Under the pieces are notes generated by a model, which was given only the letters and a program-made list of their open reading frames with translations, made no database searches and had not been told where the DNA came from. Position numbers and translations under genes: made by a program. A DNA stretch of 7,181 nucleotides from Burkholderiaceae bacterium (lineage in GTDB: Bacteria > Pseudomonadota > Gammaproteobacteria > Burkholderiales > Burkholderiaceae). Below, one piece after another: positions 1-6,087 of the stretch (position 1 is the stretch's first letter; every line of letters begins with the position of its first letter). The DNA is taken from positions 1 to 7,181 of the forward strand of contig JAGOCV010000204.1 of the NCBI GenBank assembly GCA_017998575.1. Direction: 5' to 3'.

Positions 1-534
1 GTGCAGGCGCTGGTCGAGAAGGGCGAGATCGAAGCCTGGAAGACCCGTGGCGGCCACCGGCGCATCTCGATGCGCTCGATCAACCAGTACATCCGCGACA
101 ACCAGCCCACGTCGCAGTTCGCCGACAGCGAGCCCACGCGCACCCTCTCGGTGCTGGTGGTGGAGGATGACGAGAATTCGCGCGAACTGCTCAAGGCCTG
201 TTTCGAGGAATGGGGCCTGGATGTCGACCTGTCGCTGATGGGTTCTGCCCTGGAGGCGCTGGTGGACATCGCCACGCTGCGCCCCGACCTGCTCATCACC
301 GACCTGGACATGCCCGGCGTCGATGGCGTGGAGATGCTCAAGGTGCTGCGCCGCAACCCGCTGCTGTCGAACATGCAGGTGCTGGTCATCACCGGCATGC
401 AGGAAGACGCGGTGACGGCACGCGGCGGCCTGCCGCCCGGCACGCTGTTCCGCCAGAAGCCGGTGAACTTCGACTGGCTGCACGGCTATGTGACGGCGCT
501 TCTCAACGCGCTGCGCGCGGCGCGCGGAGCCTGA
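1..534 (+). CDS. Response regulator with N-terminal excisionase-like HTH and C-terminal receiver domain (5' partial)
   Basis: The frame is open from the first base, and residues 1-34 look like the second half of an excisionase/MerR-type winged helix: a recognition helix followed by the WKTRGGHRRI wing typical of 'DNA binding, excisionase family' domains. The start of that helix-turn-helix is missing, so the true start lies upstream and the GTG at base 1 is probably an internal valine. After a short linker, residues about 49-172 form a CheY-like receiver domain. It has an acidic cluster E55-D56-D57, the likely phospho-acceptor D101 in the ITDLDMPG motif, T131 and the conserved lysine K153 in QKPV. 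It is probably phosphorylated by the kinase encoded 1 base downstream, altering DNA binding by the N-terminal domain. Most DNA-binding response regulators carry the receiver first, so this order is uncommon. Its target promoters cannot be told from the window. Confidence 0.85.
   Translation: MQALVEKGEIEAWKTRGGHRRISMRSINQYIRDNQPTSQFADSEPTRTLSVLVVEDDENSRELLKACFEEWGLDVDLSLMGSALEALVDIATLRPDLLITDLDMPGVDGVEMLKVLRRNPLLSNMQVLVITGMQEDAVTARGGLPPGTLFRQKPVNFDWLHGYVTALLNALRAARGA
526..529 (+). promoter_or_regulatory. Ribosome binding site of the histidine kinase gene
   Basis: GGAG ends 6 bases before the GTG at 536. It lies inside the end of the response regulator gene and supports the GTG as start over the next in-frame ATG at 611. 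It also implies coupled translation of the pair. Confidence 0.6.
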
Positions 535-535
535 G

Positions 536-2068
536 GTGGCCGCGCCGGCCCCGGACCTGGGCGACCTGTCCTCCGAAGGCATCCTCGTGCTGGATGCCGC
601 CGGCACGGTGATGCGTGCCAACCGCCGCGCGCACGAGCTCATGCGCGGCCTGCTGGTGCCGCTGGAGGGCGCGGCCTTCTGGGACACGCTGCCCGAGGAT
701 GTGGCCGAAGAGCACCATGCCCATGCGCGGCGCGCGCTGCAATCGGGGCGGGCCTACACCTTCCTCGATCGCGACGAGTTCGCCGGCCGCTGGATCGAAT
801 ACGCCATCAGCCAGAGCGGCGACCTGACGGTGGTGCACCTGCGCAACGTCAGCGAGCGCCATCGCCTCATGGGCCTGCTGCGCGACAGCGAGCGCCGCGG
901 CCAGGGATTGTTCGAATCCAACCCCAACATCATGTGGGTGGTCGACATCGCCACGCTCGACGTGCTGGCGGCCAATCGCGCGGCGGTGCGGTTCTACGGC
1001 TACTCGCAGTCCGAGTTCCTGGCCATGACGGCCAACAAGCTCTACCCCAGCAGCGACGAGCGCGACCTGCGCCAGTCGCTGCCGGCGCTCGAAGCGCACC
1101 CGCAGGGCGCGGGGGCCATGCGCCTGTGCAAGCACCGCAAGCGCGATGGCCAGGTGCAGATGGTCGAAGTGTCCGGCCTGTCCATCGAGTGGTCGGGCAA
1201 GCGCGCCGTGCTGGTGACCGTGGCCGACGTGACCACGCGCTACCTGGCCGATGCCCAGCTGCGGCAGGAGAACACCGAGCTGGAGCAGCGTGTGCGCGAG
1301 CGCACGCAGGCGCTGCAGGATTCGCTGCGCGAGCTGGGCTCGCTGCAATACGCCATGTCGCACGACATGCAGTCGCCCCTGCACGCGGTGGACGGGTTCA
1401 CCAAGGTGCTGGCCAGCCAGTTCGGCGAGAGGCTGGGCGAGCAGGGCCTGCACTACCTCGGCCGCATCGAGGCGGCCACGGGCAAGATGGCCCGGCTGAT
1501 CGAAGACCTGCGTCTGCTCTCGCGCGTGTCGCGCCTGACCATGAATCCGGCCGCGGTCGATGTCACGCCGCTGGCGGTGTCCATCGTCGAAGGCCTGCGC
1601 CAGCGCGACAAAGGGCGCGACGTGGCGCTGGAGATCGAGCCGTCGATCCGCGTGCACGCCGACCCCGAACTGCTCACCACGGCTCTGATGGCGCTGATCG
1701 ACAACGCCTGGAAGTTCACGTCCAAGAAAGAGCAGGGCTGGATCAAGGTCGGTCTGGCGCTGGGACGGCGACCGCGGGAATCGGTGCTCTACGTGTCAGA
1801 CAACGGCGCGGGCTACGACCCCGCGTACGCCGGCAAGCTGTTCACCGCCTTCCAGCGGCTGCATTCGTCGGCCGACTTTCCCGGTGCCGGCCTGGGCCTG
1901 GCCATCGTGCAGCGCGTGGCGTCGCGCCACGGGGGCAATGTGTGGGGCGAGTCGACGCCGATGGCCGGGGCCACCTTCTACATCTCCCTGCCCAGGCCCG
2001 ACGCCGCGCAGTCCGTGCCCGACGACACGCTGGTGCGGCAGGTGCAGATTCAGGCCGCGAACCGGTAG
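536..2068 (+). CDS. Cytoplasmic PAS-PAS sensor histidine kinase
   Basis: This 510-residue kinase has no signal peptide or membrane segment, so it should sense an intracellular or diffusible cue. Residues about 10-105 and 118-238 resemble PAS domains; the second has the typical sequence around FYGYSQSEF. Residues about 238-270 form a charged coiled coil (QENTELEQRVRERTQ) leading into HisKA, where the phospho-accepting histidine is H276 in the MSHDMQSPL motif. The HATPase_c domain follows with its N box at D389-N390 (DNAWKFT), the G1 box DNGAGYD at 422-428 and the G2 box GAGLGLAIVQ from G450. All residues needed for autophosphorylation appear present. There is no attached receiver, so the phosphoryl group probably goes to the regulator encoded just upstream (1-base gap). 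The GTG start is chosen for its upstream GGAG. No PAS ligand can be predicted. The last 19 bases overlap the end of the convergent hydrolase gene. Confidence 0.9.
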   Translation: MAAPAPDLGDLSSEGILVLDAAGTVMRANRRAHELMRGLLVPLEGAAFWDTLPEDVAEEHHAHARRALQSGRAYTFLDRDEFAGRWIEYAISQSGDLTVVHLRNVSERHRLMGLLRDSERRGQGLFESNPNIMWVVDIATLDVLAANRAAVRFYGYSQSEFLAMTANKLYPSSDERDLRQSLPALEAHPQGAGAMRLCKHRKRDGQVQMVEVSGLSIEWSGKRAVLVTVADVTTRYLADAQLRQENTELEQRVRERTQALQDSLRELGSLQYAMSHDMQSPLHAVDGFTKVLASQFGERLGEQGLHYLGRIEAATGKMARLIEDLRLLSRVSRLTMNPAAVDVTPLAVSIVEGLRQRDKGRDVALEIEPSIRVHADPELLTTALMALIDNAWKFTSKKEQGWIKVGLALGRRPRESVLYVSDNGAGYDPAYAGKLFTAFQRLHSSADFPGAGLGLAIVQRVASRHGGNVWGESTPMAGATFYISLPRPDAAQSVPDDTLVRQVQIQAANR

Positions 2069-3117
2069 ACCCCGTCGGGCCCGCGCGCGCGGCGCAACTG
2101 GCCCGCGAACCACAGCGCATGCAGATGCGCGATGGCCTCGCCCATCGCGAACGTGGTCTGGTGCAGGTCGAGTTTGCGATGGAACAGCAAGGGCAGGATG
2201 TCGGCCGCGCTGTGCGGCCGCGTGGCGCAGGCCTGCAGCACTTCCGCCAGACGATCGCGGTGGTGCGCGTGCAGCTGGCGGATGCGCGCGTGCAGGCCGC
2301 GGAACGGCTTGCCGTGCGAGGGCAGCGTCAGCGTGTCGGCAGCCAGCGGCGCGAAGCGGTCGACAGACGCGAGGAACTGCTTGAGCGCATCGGCCTCGGG
2401 CTCGGTGTCGTAGACGCTCACGTTGGTCGAGATGCGCGGAAGCATCATGTCGCCGCCGATCAGCAGGCCGTCCTGCGCGCAATGCAGCGCGATGTGCTCG
2501 GGCGCATGGCCGTAGCCCGAGATGCAGGTCCACGACCGCCCGCCGATGTCGATCACGTCGCCGTCCTGCATGCGCCGGTAGGCCGGCGGCAGCGAGGGCA
2601 CCATGCTCGCGTAGTAGCCCGTGCGCTCGCGCACCTTGGCGACGGCCTGCGGCTCGGTCAGCCCGTGCGAGGCGAAGAAGTCGGCGGCGCGGTGGCCGCC
2701 ATTGCCGGTGGTGCTGAGGATGGCCACGGCGGCGGAGTAGTAGTCGGTGGCGCTGATCCACAGCCGGCACTCGTGTTCGGGTGTGCTCCAGCGCTCGCAC
2801 AGCCAGCTGGCCAGGCCGAGGTGGTCCGGATGCATGTGCGTGACGATCACGCGCAGCACGGGCAGGCCCTGCAGTTCACCGTCGAAGATCTGTTGCCACT
2901 GGGCGCGTGCCTCCTCGCGCGCGATGCAGCAGTCCACCACCGTCCAGCCATCGCGGCCATCCAGGTGGTCGCGCAGCAGCCACAGGTTGATGTGGTCGAG
3001 CGCGAACGGCAGCGCCATACGGATCCAGCGCACGCCGGGCACCAGCTCCAGCGTGGTGCCGGGCGCGGGCAGCGTGTCGCCCCAGGGGTAGTCGAGTTCC
3101 TGTTCGAGTGCGTTCAT
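2050..3117 (-). CDS. Metallo-beta-lactamase-fold hydrolase with C-terminal helical/winged domain
   Basis: This 355-residue soluble protein has a complete MBL-fold dinuclear metal site. The HxHxDH motif is H94, H96, D98, H99 (THMHPDH), with further ligands H204 (GYGHAPEH), D223 (GGDMML) and H268 (PSHGKP). About 85 residues follow the last ligand and look like the helical/winged-helix tail found in LACTB2-like and other glyoxalase-II-like MBL proteins, where it helps shape the substrate site. The family hydrolyses thioesters, lactones or phosphoesters; the substrate cannot be read from the sequence. It has no signal peptide, so it is not a secreted beta-lactamase. It is divergent from the liuR-like gene across a 110-bp region with one operator-like array, which suggests joint control and possibly an acyl-thioester substrate; both are inference. 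The ATG at 3117 has only a weak ribosome binding site. The gene converges on the kinase gene with a 19-bp overlap. Confidence 0.9.
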   Translation of the reverse strand: MNALEQELDYPWGDTLPAPGTTLELVPGVRWIRMALPFALDHINLWLLRDHLDGRDGWTVVDCCIAREEARAQWQQIFDGELQGLPVLRVIVTHMHPDHLGLASWLCERWSTPEHECRLWISATDYYSAAVAILSTTGNGGHRAADFFASHGLTEPQAVAKVRERTGYYASMVPSLPPAYRRMQDGDVIDIGGRSWTCISGYGHAPEHIALHCAQDGLLIGGDMMLPRISTNVSVYDTEPEADALKQFLASVDRFAPLAADTLTLPSHGKPFRGLHARIRQLHAHHRDRLAEVLQACATRPHSAADILPLLFHRKLDLHQTTFAMGEAIAHLHALWFAGQLRRARGPDGVYRFAA

Positions 3118-3135
3118 GCAGAGGGCTTCGCGAGA

Positions 3136-3156
3136 TTGACGTTTACGTCAACGTAA
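3136..3156. promoter_or_regulatory. Probable operator: overlapping inverted repeats with three ACGT cores
   Basis: ACGT occurs at 3139, 3145 and 3151, exactly 6 bp apart. This creates two overlapping perfect palindromes: TTGACGT-TT-ACGTCAA (3136-3151) and TTACGT-CA-ACGTAA (3143-3156). It stands out as A/T-rich in a very GC-rich region and sits between divergent genes, one encoding a MerR-family regulator. Sites of this ACGT-repeat type are what I recall for the LiuR regulator of branched-chain amino acid catabolism in proteobacteria. The match to LiuR is from memory; the repeats are read directly. Confidence 0.7.
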
Positions 3157-3164
3157 GATGTAAT
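3136..3164 (+). promoter_or_regulatory. Putative sigma70-type promoter for liuR and the downstream operon
   Basis: TTGACG (3136-3141) and TGTAAT (3159-3164) are separated by 17 bases, the ideal sigma70 spacing. Transcription would begin near 3171, leaving a leader of about 57 bases before the liuR ATG. The inverted repeats cover the -35 element and most of the spacer, so a bound regulator could block or remodel the promoter. A 17-bp spacer is unlike the 19-20-bp spacers of MerR-activated promoters such as merT, which favours simple repression. Confidence 0.5.
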
Positions 3165-3170
3165 CCGGCC

Positions 3171-3176
3171 ATTGTA
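3171..3176 (-). promoter_or_regulatory. Possible -10 element for the MBL hydrolase gene
   Basis: The - strand reads TACAAT here, a good -10 match, but the -35 position (about 3194-3199, reading CAGCAT) is poor. Transcription from it would begin near 3164 and run through the ACGT array before reaching the ATG at 3117, so a bound regulator could act as a roadblock. Confidence 0.3.
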
Positions 3177-3227
3177 GGCAGCCAGCGTACTGGATGCTGT
3201 CGCCCCCGATTCACCCTACGCGCCCGC

Positions 3228-3629
3228 ATGGCCACCCCCGTCACCTACACCATCAGCGATCTGGCGCGCGAGTTCGATCTGACCACCCGGGCCATCCGCT
3301 TCTACGAAGACATGGGCCTGCTCTCGCCGCGCCGCGAAGGGCCGGGCGGGCGCAACCGCATCTACACGGCGCGCGACCGCACGCGGCTCAAGCTCACGCT
3401 GCGCGCCAAGCGCCTGGGCCTGTCGCTCACCGAAGCGCGCGACATCATCGACACCTACGACAGCCCGCGCGACACCGCGCCGCAGTTGCGCAAGTTCTTG
3501 CAGGTGCTGGCGGCGCACCGCGCGCAGATCGAGGAGCAGATGGCCGAGATCCAGGCCAACCTCGACGAGGTGAAGGCCCACGAGAAGGAAGCCCGCGCGC
3601 TGCTGGCCAGGACCGAGCGCGCACGCTGA
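3228..3629 (+). CDS. liuR: MerR-family transcriptional regulator, LiuR-like
   Basis: This 133-residue protein has a MerR-type winged helix at about residues 5-76 (YTISDLAREF, then the signature RAIRFYEDMGLLSP and RLKLTLRAKRLGLSL). It ends in a long coiled coil (about 85-130, e.g. HRAQIEEQMAEIQ) for dimerisation. It contains no cysteine, which argues against the metal- and redox-sensing branches (MerR, CueR, SoxR) and fits a metabolite-responsive member. Its sequence character and its place directly upstream of isovaleryl-CoA dehydrogenase match LiuR, regulator of leucine/isovalerate degradation. The ATG at 3228 is chosen because MATPVTYTISD begins the conserved domain immediately; the frame stays open to an ATG at 3108, but that would run through the operator and into the neighbouring gene. 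No clear Shine-Dalgarno precedes the start. It likely binds the ACGT array and controls itself, the operon and perhaps the divergent hydrolase. The inducer, perhaps an acyl-CoA, is not evident. Confidence 0.85.
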   Translation: MATPVTYTISDLAREFDLTTRAIRFYEDMGLLSPRREGPGGRNRIYTARDRTRLKLTLRAKRLGLSLTEARDIIDTYDSPRDTAPQLRKFLQVLAAHRAQIEEQMAEIQANLDEVKAHEKEARALLARTERAR

Positions 3630-3642
3630 GCGCATCCGCCAC

Positions 3643-3646
3643 GGAG
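3643..3646 (+). promoter_or_regulatory. Ribosome binding site of the PaaI-type thioesterase gene
   Basis: GGAG lies 7 bases before the ATG at 3654 and fixes that start, 24 bases after the liuR stop codon. Confidence 0.6.
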
Positions 3647-3653
3647 ATCCCCG

Positions 3654-4115
3654 ATGTCCAACCCGACCTTCCAGCCCCAGGCGCCCGACTGGCTCGCGCG
3701 CGTCAACGAAAGCTTCGAGCGCCAGGCGGCCATGCGCACGCTGGGCGCACAGCTCGCGTCGGTGCAGCCCGGCGAAGTGGTGATCGAGTTCGACTGGGCG
3801 CCGGCGCTCACGCAGCAGCACGGCTTCCTGCATGCGGGCATGGTGGCCACGGGGCTCGACTCGGCCTGCGGCTACGCGGGCTTCTCGCTGATGCCGGCCG
3901 AGGCGGCGGTGCTCACCATCGAGTTCAAGATCAACCTGCTCGCGCCCGCACGCGGCGAGCGCTTCCGCATGACGGGCACCGTGATCAAGCCCGGCCGCAC
4001 CGTGACGGTGTGCGAAGGCCGCGCCACCGCCATCGACGCCGGCCGCGAGAAGCTGGTCGCCACCATGAGCTGCACCCTGATGGTCGTCACCGGCCGCGAG
4101 GGCGTGCAGGGCTGA
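3654..4115 (+). CDS. PaaI-family hotdog-fold acyl-CoA thioesterase
   Basis: This 153-residue protein has the length of a single hotdog domain. Residues 54-74 carry the active-site signature: QHGFLHAG (H56-G62) at the start of the central helix, then D69 in LDSACG at the position of the catalytic acid of PaaI-type enzymes. A beta-rich second half follows ([15 protein letters not shown], the typical strand-turn of the family). Such enzymes hydrolyse acyl-CoA thioesters to free acid and CoA in the cytoplasm, usually as tetramers. The gene sits 24 bases after liuR and 37 before the isovaleryl-CoA dehydrogenase gene, with good ribosome binding sites, so it is very likely co-transcribed. A role in releasing CoA from pathway intermediates such as isovaleryl- or methylcrotonyl-CoA is inferred from context only; substrate choice in this family cannot be read from sequence. 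Confidence 0.85.
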   Translation: MSNPTFQPQAPDWLARVNESFERQAAMRTLGAQLASVQPGEVVIEFDWAPALTQQHGFLHAGMVATGLDSACGYAGFSLMPAEAAVLTIEFKINLLAPARGERFRMTGTVIKPGRTVTVCEGRATAIDAGREKLVATMSCTLMVVTGREGVQG

Positions 4116-4138
4116 ACACCACGAATACCGGACATCCC

Positions 4139-4143
4139 AGGAG
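4139..4143 (+). promoter_or_regulatory. Ribosome binding site of the isovaleryl-CoA dehydrogenase gene
   Basis: AGGAG lies 9 bases before the ATG at 4153, in the 37-base gap after the thioesterase gene. Confidence 0.6.
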
Positions 4144-4152
4144 ACACATAGC

Positions 4153-5337
4153 ATGAGCACCAACCTTCCCGGCCTGAACTTCCAGCTCGGCGACGACATC
4201 GACGCGCTGCGTGACGCCGTGCGCGACTTCGCCGCCGCCGAGATCGCGCCACGCGCTGCGGAGATCGACCGCACCGACCAGTTCCCGATGGACCTGTGGC
4301 GCAAGATGGGCGATCTGGGCGTGCTGGGCATCACCGTGTCCGAGGAATACGGCGGCGCCGACATGGGGTACCTCGCGCACATGGTGGCCATGGAGGAGAT
4401 CAGCCGCGCCAGTGCATCGGTGGGCCTGTCCTACGGCGCGCACAGCAACCTGTGCGTCAACCAGATCAAGCGCAACGGCAGCGAGGCGCAGCGCCGCAAG
4501 TACCTGCCCAGGCTGATCAGCGGCGAGCACGTGGGTGCGCTCGCGATGAGCGAGCCCGGCGCGGGCTCCGACGTCATCAGCATGAAGCTCAAGGCCGAGG
4601 ACAAGGGCGGCTACTACCTGCTCAACGGCAGCAAGATGTGGATCACCAACGGCCCCGACGCCGACACGCTGGTGGTCTATGCCAAGACCGAACCCGAGCT
4701 GGGCGCGCGCGGCGTCACGGCCTTCCTGATCGAGAAGGGCATGAAGGGCTTCTCCATCGCGCAGAAGCTCGACAAGCTCGGCATGCGCGGCAGCCACACG
4801 GGCGAGCTGGTGTTCCAGAACGTCGAGGTGCCGGCCGAGAACATCCTCGGGGGCCTCAACGGCGGCGCGCGCGTGCTGATGAGCGGACTCGACTACGAAC
4901 GCGCCGTGCTCACCGGCGGGCCGCTAGGCATCATGCAGTCGGTGATGGACAACGTGGTGCCCTACATCCACGACCGCAAGCAGTTCGGTCAGAGCATCGG
5001 TGAATTCCAGCTCATCCAGGGCAAGGTGGCCGACATGTACACCGTGCTGCAGGCCGGCCGCTCGTTCGCCTACACCGTGGCCAAGAACCTCGACCTGCTC
5101 GGCACCGAGCATGTGCGCCAGGTGCGCAAGGACTGCGCCAGCGTGATCCTCTGGTGTGCCGAAAAGGCCACCTGGATGGCGGGCGAGGGCGTGCAGATTT
5201 TCGGTGGCAACGGCTACATCAACGAGTACCCGCTGGGCCGCCTGTGGCGCGACGCCAAGCTCTACGAAATCGGCGCGGGCACCAGCGAGATCCGGCGCAT
5301 GCTGATCGGGCGCGAGCTGTTCGCCGAAACCATGTGA
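4153..5337 (+). CDS. liuA: Isovaleryl-CoA dehydrogenase
   Basis: This 394-residue FAD enzyme of the acyl-CoA dehydrogenase family oxidises isovaleryl-CoA to 3-methylcrotonyl-CoA in leucine degradation and passes electrons to ETF. The N-terminal helical domain runs to about residue 125. The middle beta domain opens with the family signature [10 protein letters not shown] (131-140) and contains KMWITNG. The C-terminal helical domain carries QIFGGNGY (348-355). The substrate class is indicated by the catalytic base: E249 lies in LDYERAVL, the helix position used by isovaleryl-CoA dehydrogenases (Glu254 in the human enzyme). The position that holds glutamate in medium-chain enzymes is alanine here (A375 in [11 protein letters not shown]), as in human IVD. 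Length and both active-site regions are complete. It is the third gene of the presumed operon, with a strong ribosome binding site. Symbols liuA and ivd are both in use. Confidence 0.95.
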   Translation: MSTNLPGLNFQLGDDIDALRDAVRDFAAAEIAPRAAEIDRTDQFPMDLWRKMGDLGVLGITVSEEYGGADMGYLAHMVAMEEISRASASVGLSYGAHSNLCVNQIKRNGSEAQRRKYLPRLISGEHVGALAMSEPGAGSDVISMKLKAEDKGGYYLLNGSKMWITNGPDADTLVVYAKTEPELGARGVTAFLIEKGMKGFSIAQKLDKLGMRGSHTGELVFQNVEVPAENILGGLNGGARVLMSGLDYERAVLTGGPLGIMQSVMDNVVPYIHDRKQFGQSIGEFQLIQGKVADMYTVLQAGRSFAYTVAKNLDLLGTEHVRQVRKDCASVILWCAEKATWMAGEGVQIFGGNGYINEYPLGRLWRDAKLYEIGAGTSEIRRMLIGRELFAETM

Positions 5338-5361
5338 TCCATCTCAGGCCAACGACGACGC

Positions 5362-5367
5362 GACAAT
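5362..5367 (+). promoter_or_regulatory. Possible -10 element directly before the carbonic anhydrase gene
   Basis: GACAAT ends 6 bases before the ATG at 5374, so a transcript from it would begin at or next to the start codon. No matching -35 is seen 16-18 bases upstream, and no Shine-Dalgarno precedes this gene although its neighbours have one. Confidence 0.25.
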
Positions 5368-5373
5368 AGCCGC

Positions 5374-6039
5374 ATGACTGCAGACATCTCCAAACTCTTC
5401 GAACGCAACCGCCACTGGGCCGCCCAGATGGAGCGTGACCGCCCCGGTTTCTTCCGCAGCCTGATGGCCCAGCAGGAGCCCAAGTACATGTGGATCGGCT
5501 GCTCCGACAGCCGCGTGCCGGCCAACCAGATCACCGGCCTGGAGCCCGGCGAGGTGTTCGTGCACCGCAACGTAGCCAACGTGGTGGTGCCCACCGATCT
5601 CAACTGCCTGTCCACGATCCAGTTCGCGGTGGATCAGCTCAAGATCGAGCACCTGATGGTGGTGGGCCACTATGGCTGCGGCGGCGTGAAGGCGGCCCTG
5701 CTCGACCAACGCGTGGGCCTGGCCGACAACTGGCTGCGCCACATCAAGGACGTGCGCGACCGCCATGCGGCGCTCATCGCCTCCACGGCCGAGCACCTGC
5801 GCCACGACGTGCTGTGCGAGCTCAACGTAATCGAGCAGGTGATGAACGTCGCGCAGACCACCGTGATGCAGGACGCCTGGCAGCGCGGCCAGCAGGTCAC
5901 GCTGCATGCCTGGTGCTACGGACTGAGCGACGGGCTGGTGCACGACATGCACCTGTCGGTCTCCGGCACCGCTGGCATCGAGGAGCAGTACAAGGCTGCC
6001 ATCGCCGGCGTTTCCGAAGAGCGACGCCACCTCATCTGA
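5374..6039 (+). CDS. can: Beta-class carbonic anhydrase
   Basis: This 221-residue protein is a full-length beta-carbonic anhydrase, a zinc enzyme interconverting CO2 and bicarbonate in the cytoplasm. The zinc ligands are C43, H99 and C102; D45 and R47 form the conserved Asp-Arg dyad in CSDSRVPA, and the HRNVANVV (64-71) and GHYGCGGV (98-105) motifs are intact. The C-terminal half keeps the HAWCYGLSDG element of proteobacterial Can-type enzymes. The gene lies 36 bases after the isovaleryl-CoA dehydrogenase gene on the same strand. The next enzyme of that pathway, biotin-dependent methylcrotonyl-CoA carboxylase, uses bicarbonate, so a supply role is a reasonable inference. The ATG is chosen because MTADISKLFERN begins the domain as in homologues. 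There is no clear Shine-Dalgarno, which may mean coupling or leaderless initiation. It could instead be the cell's general housekeeping enzyme. Confidence 0.93.
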   Translation: MTADISKLFERNRHWAAQMERDRPGFFRSLMAQQEPKYMWIGCSDSRVPANQITGLEPGEVFVHRNVANVVVPTDLNCLSTIQFAVDQLKIEHLMVVGHYGCGGVKAALLDQRVGLADNWLRHIKDVRDRHAALIASTAEHLRHDVLCELNVIEQVMNVAQTTVMQDAWQRGQQVTLHAWCYGLSDGLVHDMHLSVSGTAGIEEQYKAAIAGVSEERRHLI

Positions 6040-6055
6040 GCGCGCCAGCGCGCTC
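6038..6055. repeat. Perfect GC-rich inverted repeat overlapping the carbonic anhydrase stop codon
   Basis: GAGCGCGC and GCGCGCTC flank a central CA. In RNA this gives a 7-bp stem with a CCAG loop, beginning at the second base of the TGA stop. No run of T follows, so it is not a standard intrinsic terminator. It could stabilise or process the mRNA, or reduce read-through into the thiolase gene. Confidence 0.5.
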
Positions 6056-6073
6056 TCCGCACAACCATTCATC

Positions 6074-6079
6074 AAGGAG
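6074..6079 (+). promoter_or_regulatory. Ribosome binding site of the thiolase gene
   Basis: AAGGAG lies 8 bases before the ATG at 6088, the strongest ribosome binding site in the window, and fixes that start. Confidence 0.7.
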
Positions 6080-6087
6080 CTTCATCC

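Noticed and set aside
1..105. Phage or integrative element suggested by the excisionase-like domain
   Set aside because: The domain is fused to a receiver and followed by a histidine kinase. No integrase, attachment repeat or phage gene is in the window.
503..1657. A 384-codon frame antisense to the kinase
   Set aside because: The product is His/Gln/Ala/Leu-rich with no recognisable domain, as expected opposite a GC3-rich gene.
2071..2096. GC-rich palindromic run near the kinase/hydrolase junction as a possible terminator
   Set aside because: It lies within the hydrolase coding sequence, is alternating GC with no defined loop and has no T tract.
934..3156. A 740-codon open frame on the + strand running across the kinase and antisense to the hydrolase
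   Set aside because: Its translation is Arg/Ala/Gly-rich low-complexity sequence with no motif, and it crosses two well-supported genes in other frames. It is a by-product of high G+C.
3108..3227. Extended N-terminus for the MerR-family regulator from the ATG at 3108
   Set aside because: The extra 40 residues would be encoded by the promoter/operator and overlap the divergent start codon; the conserved domain begins just after the ATG at 3228.
3216..4391. A 391-codon frame antisense to liuR, the thioesterase and the start of the dehydrogenase
   Set aside because: It spans three good genes and the gaps between them, with biased composition and no motif.
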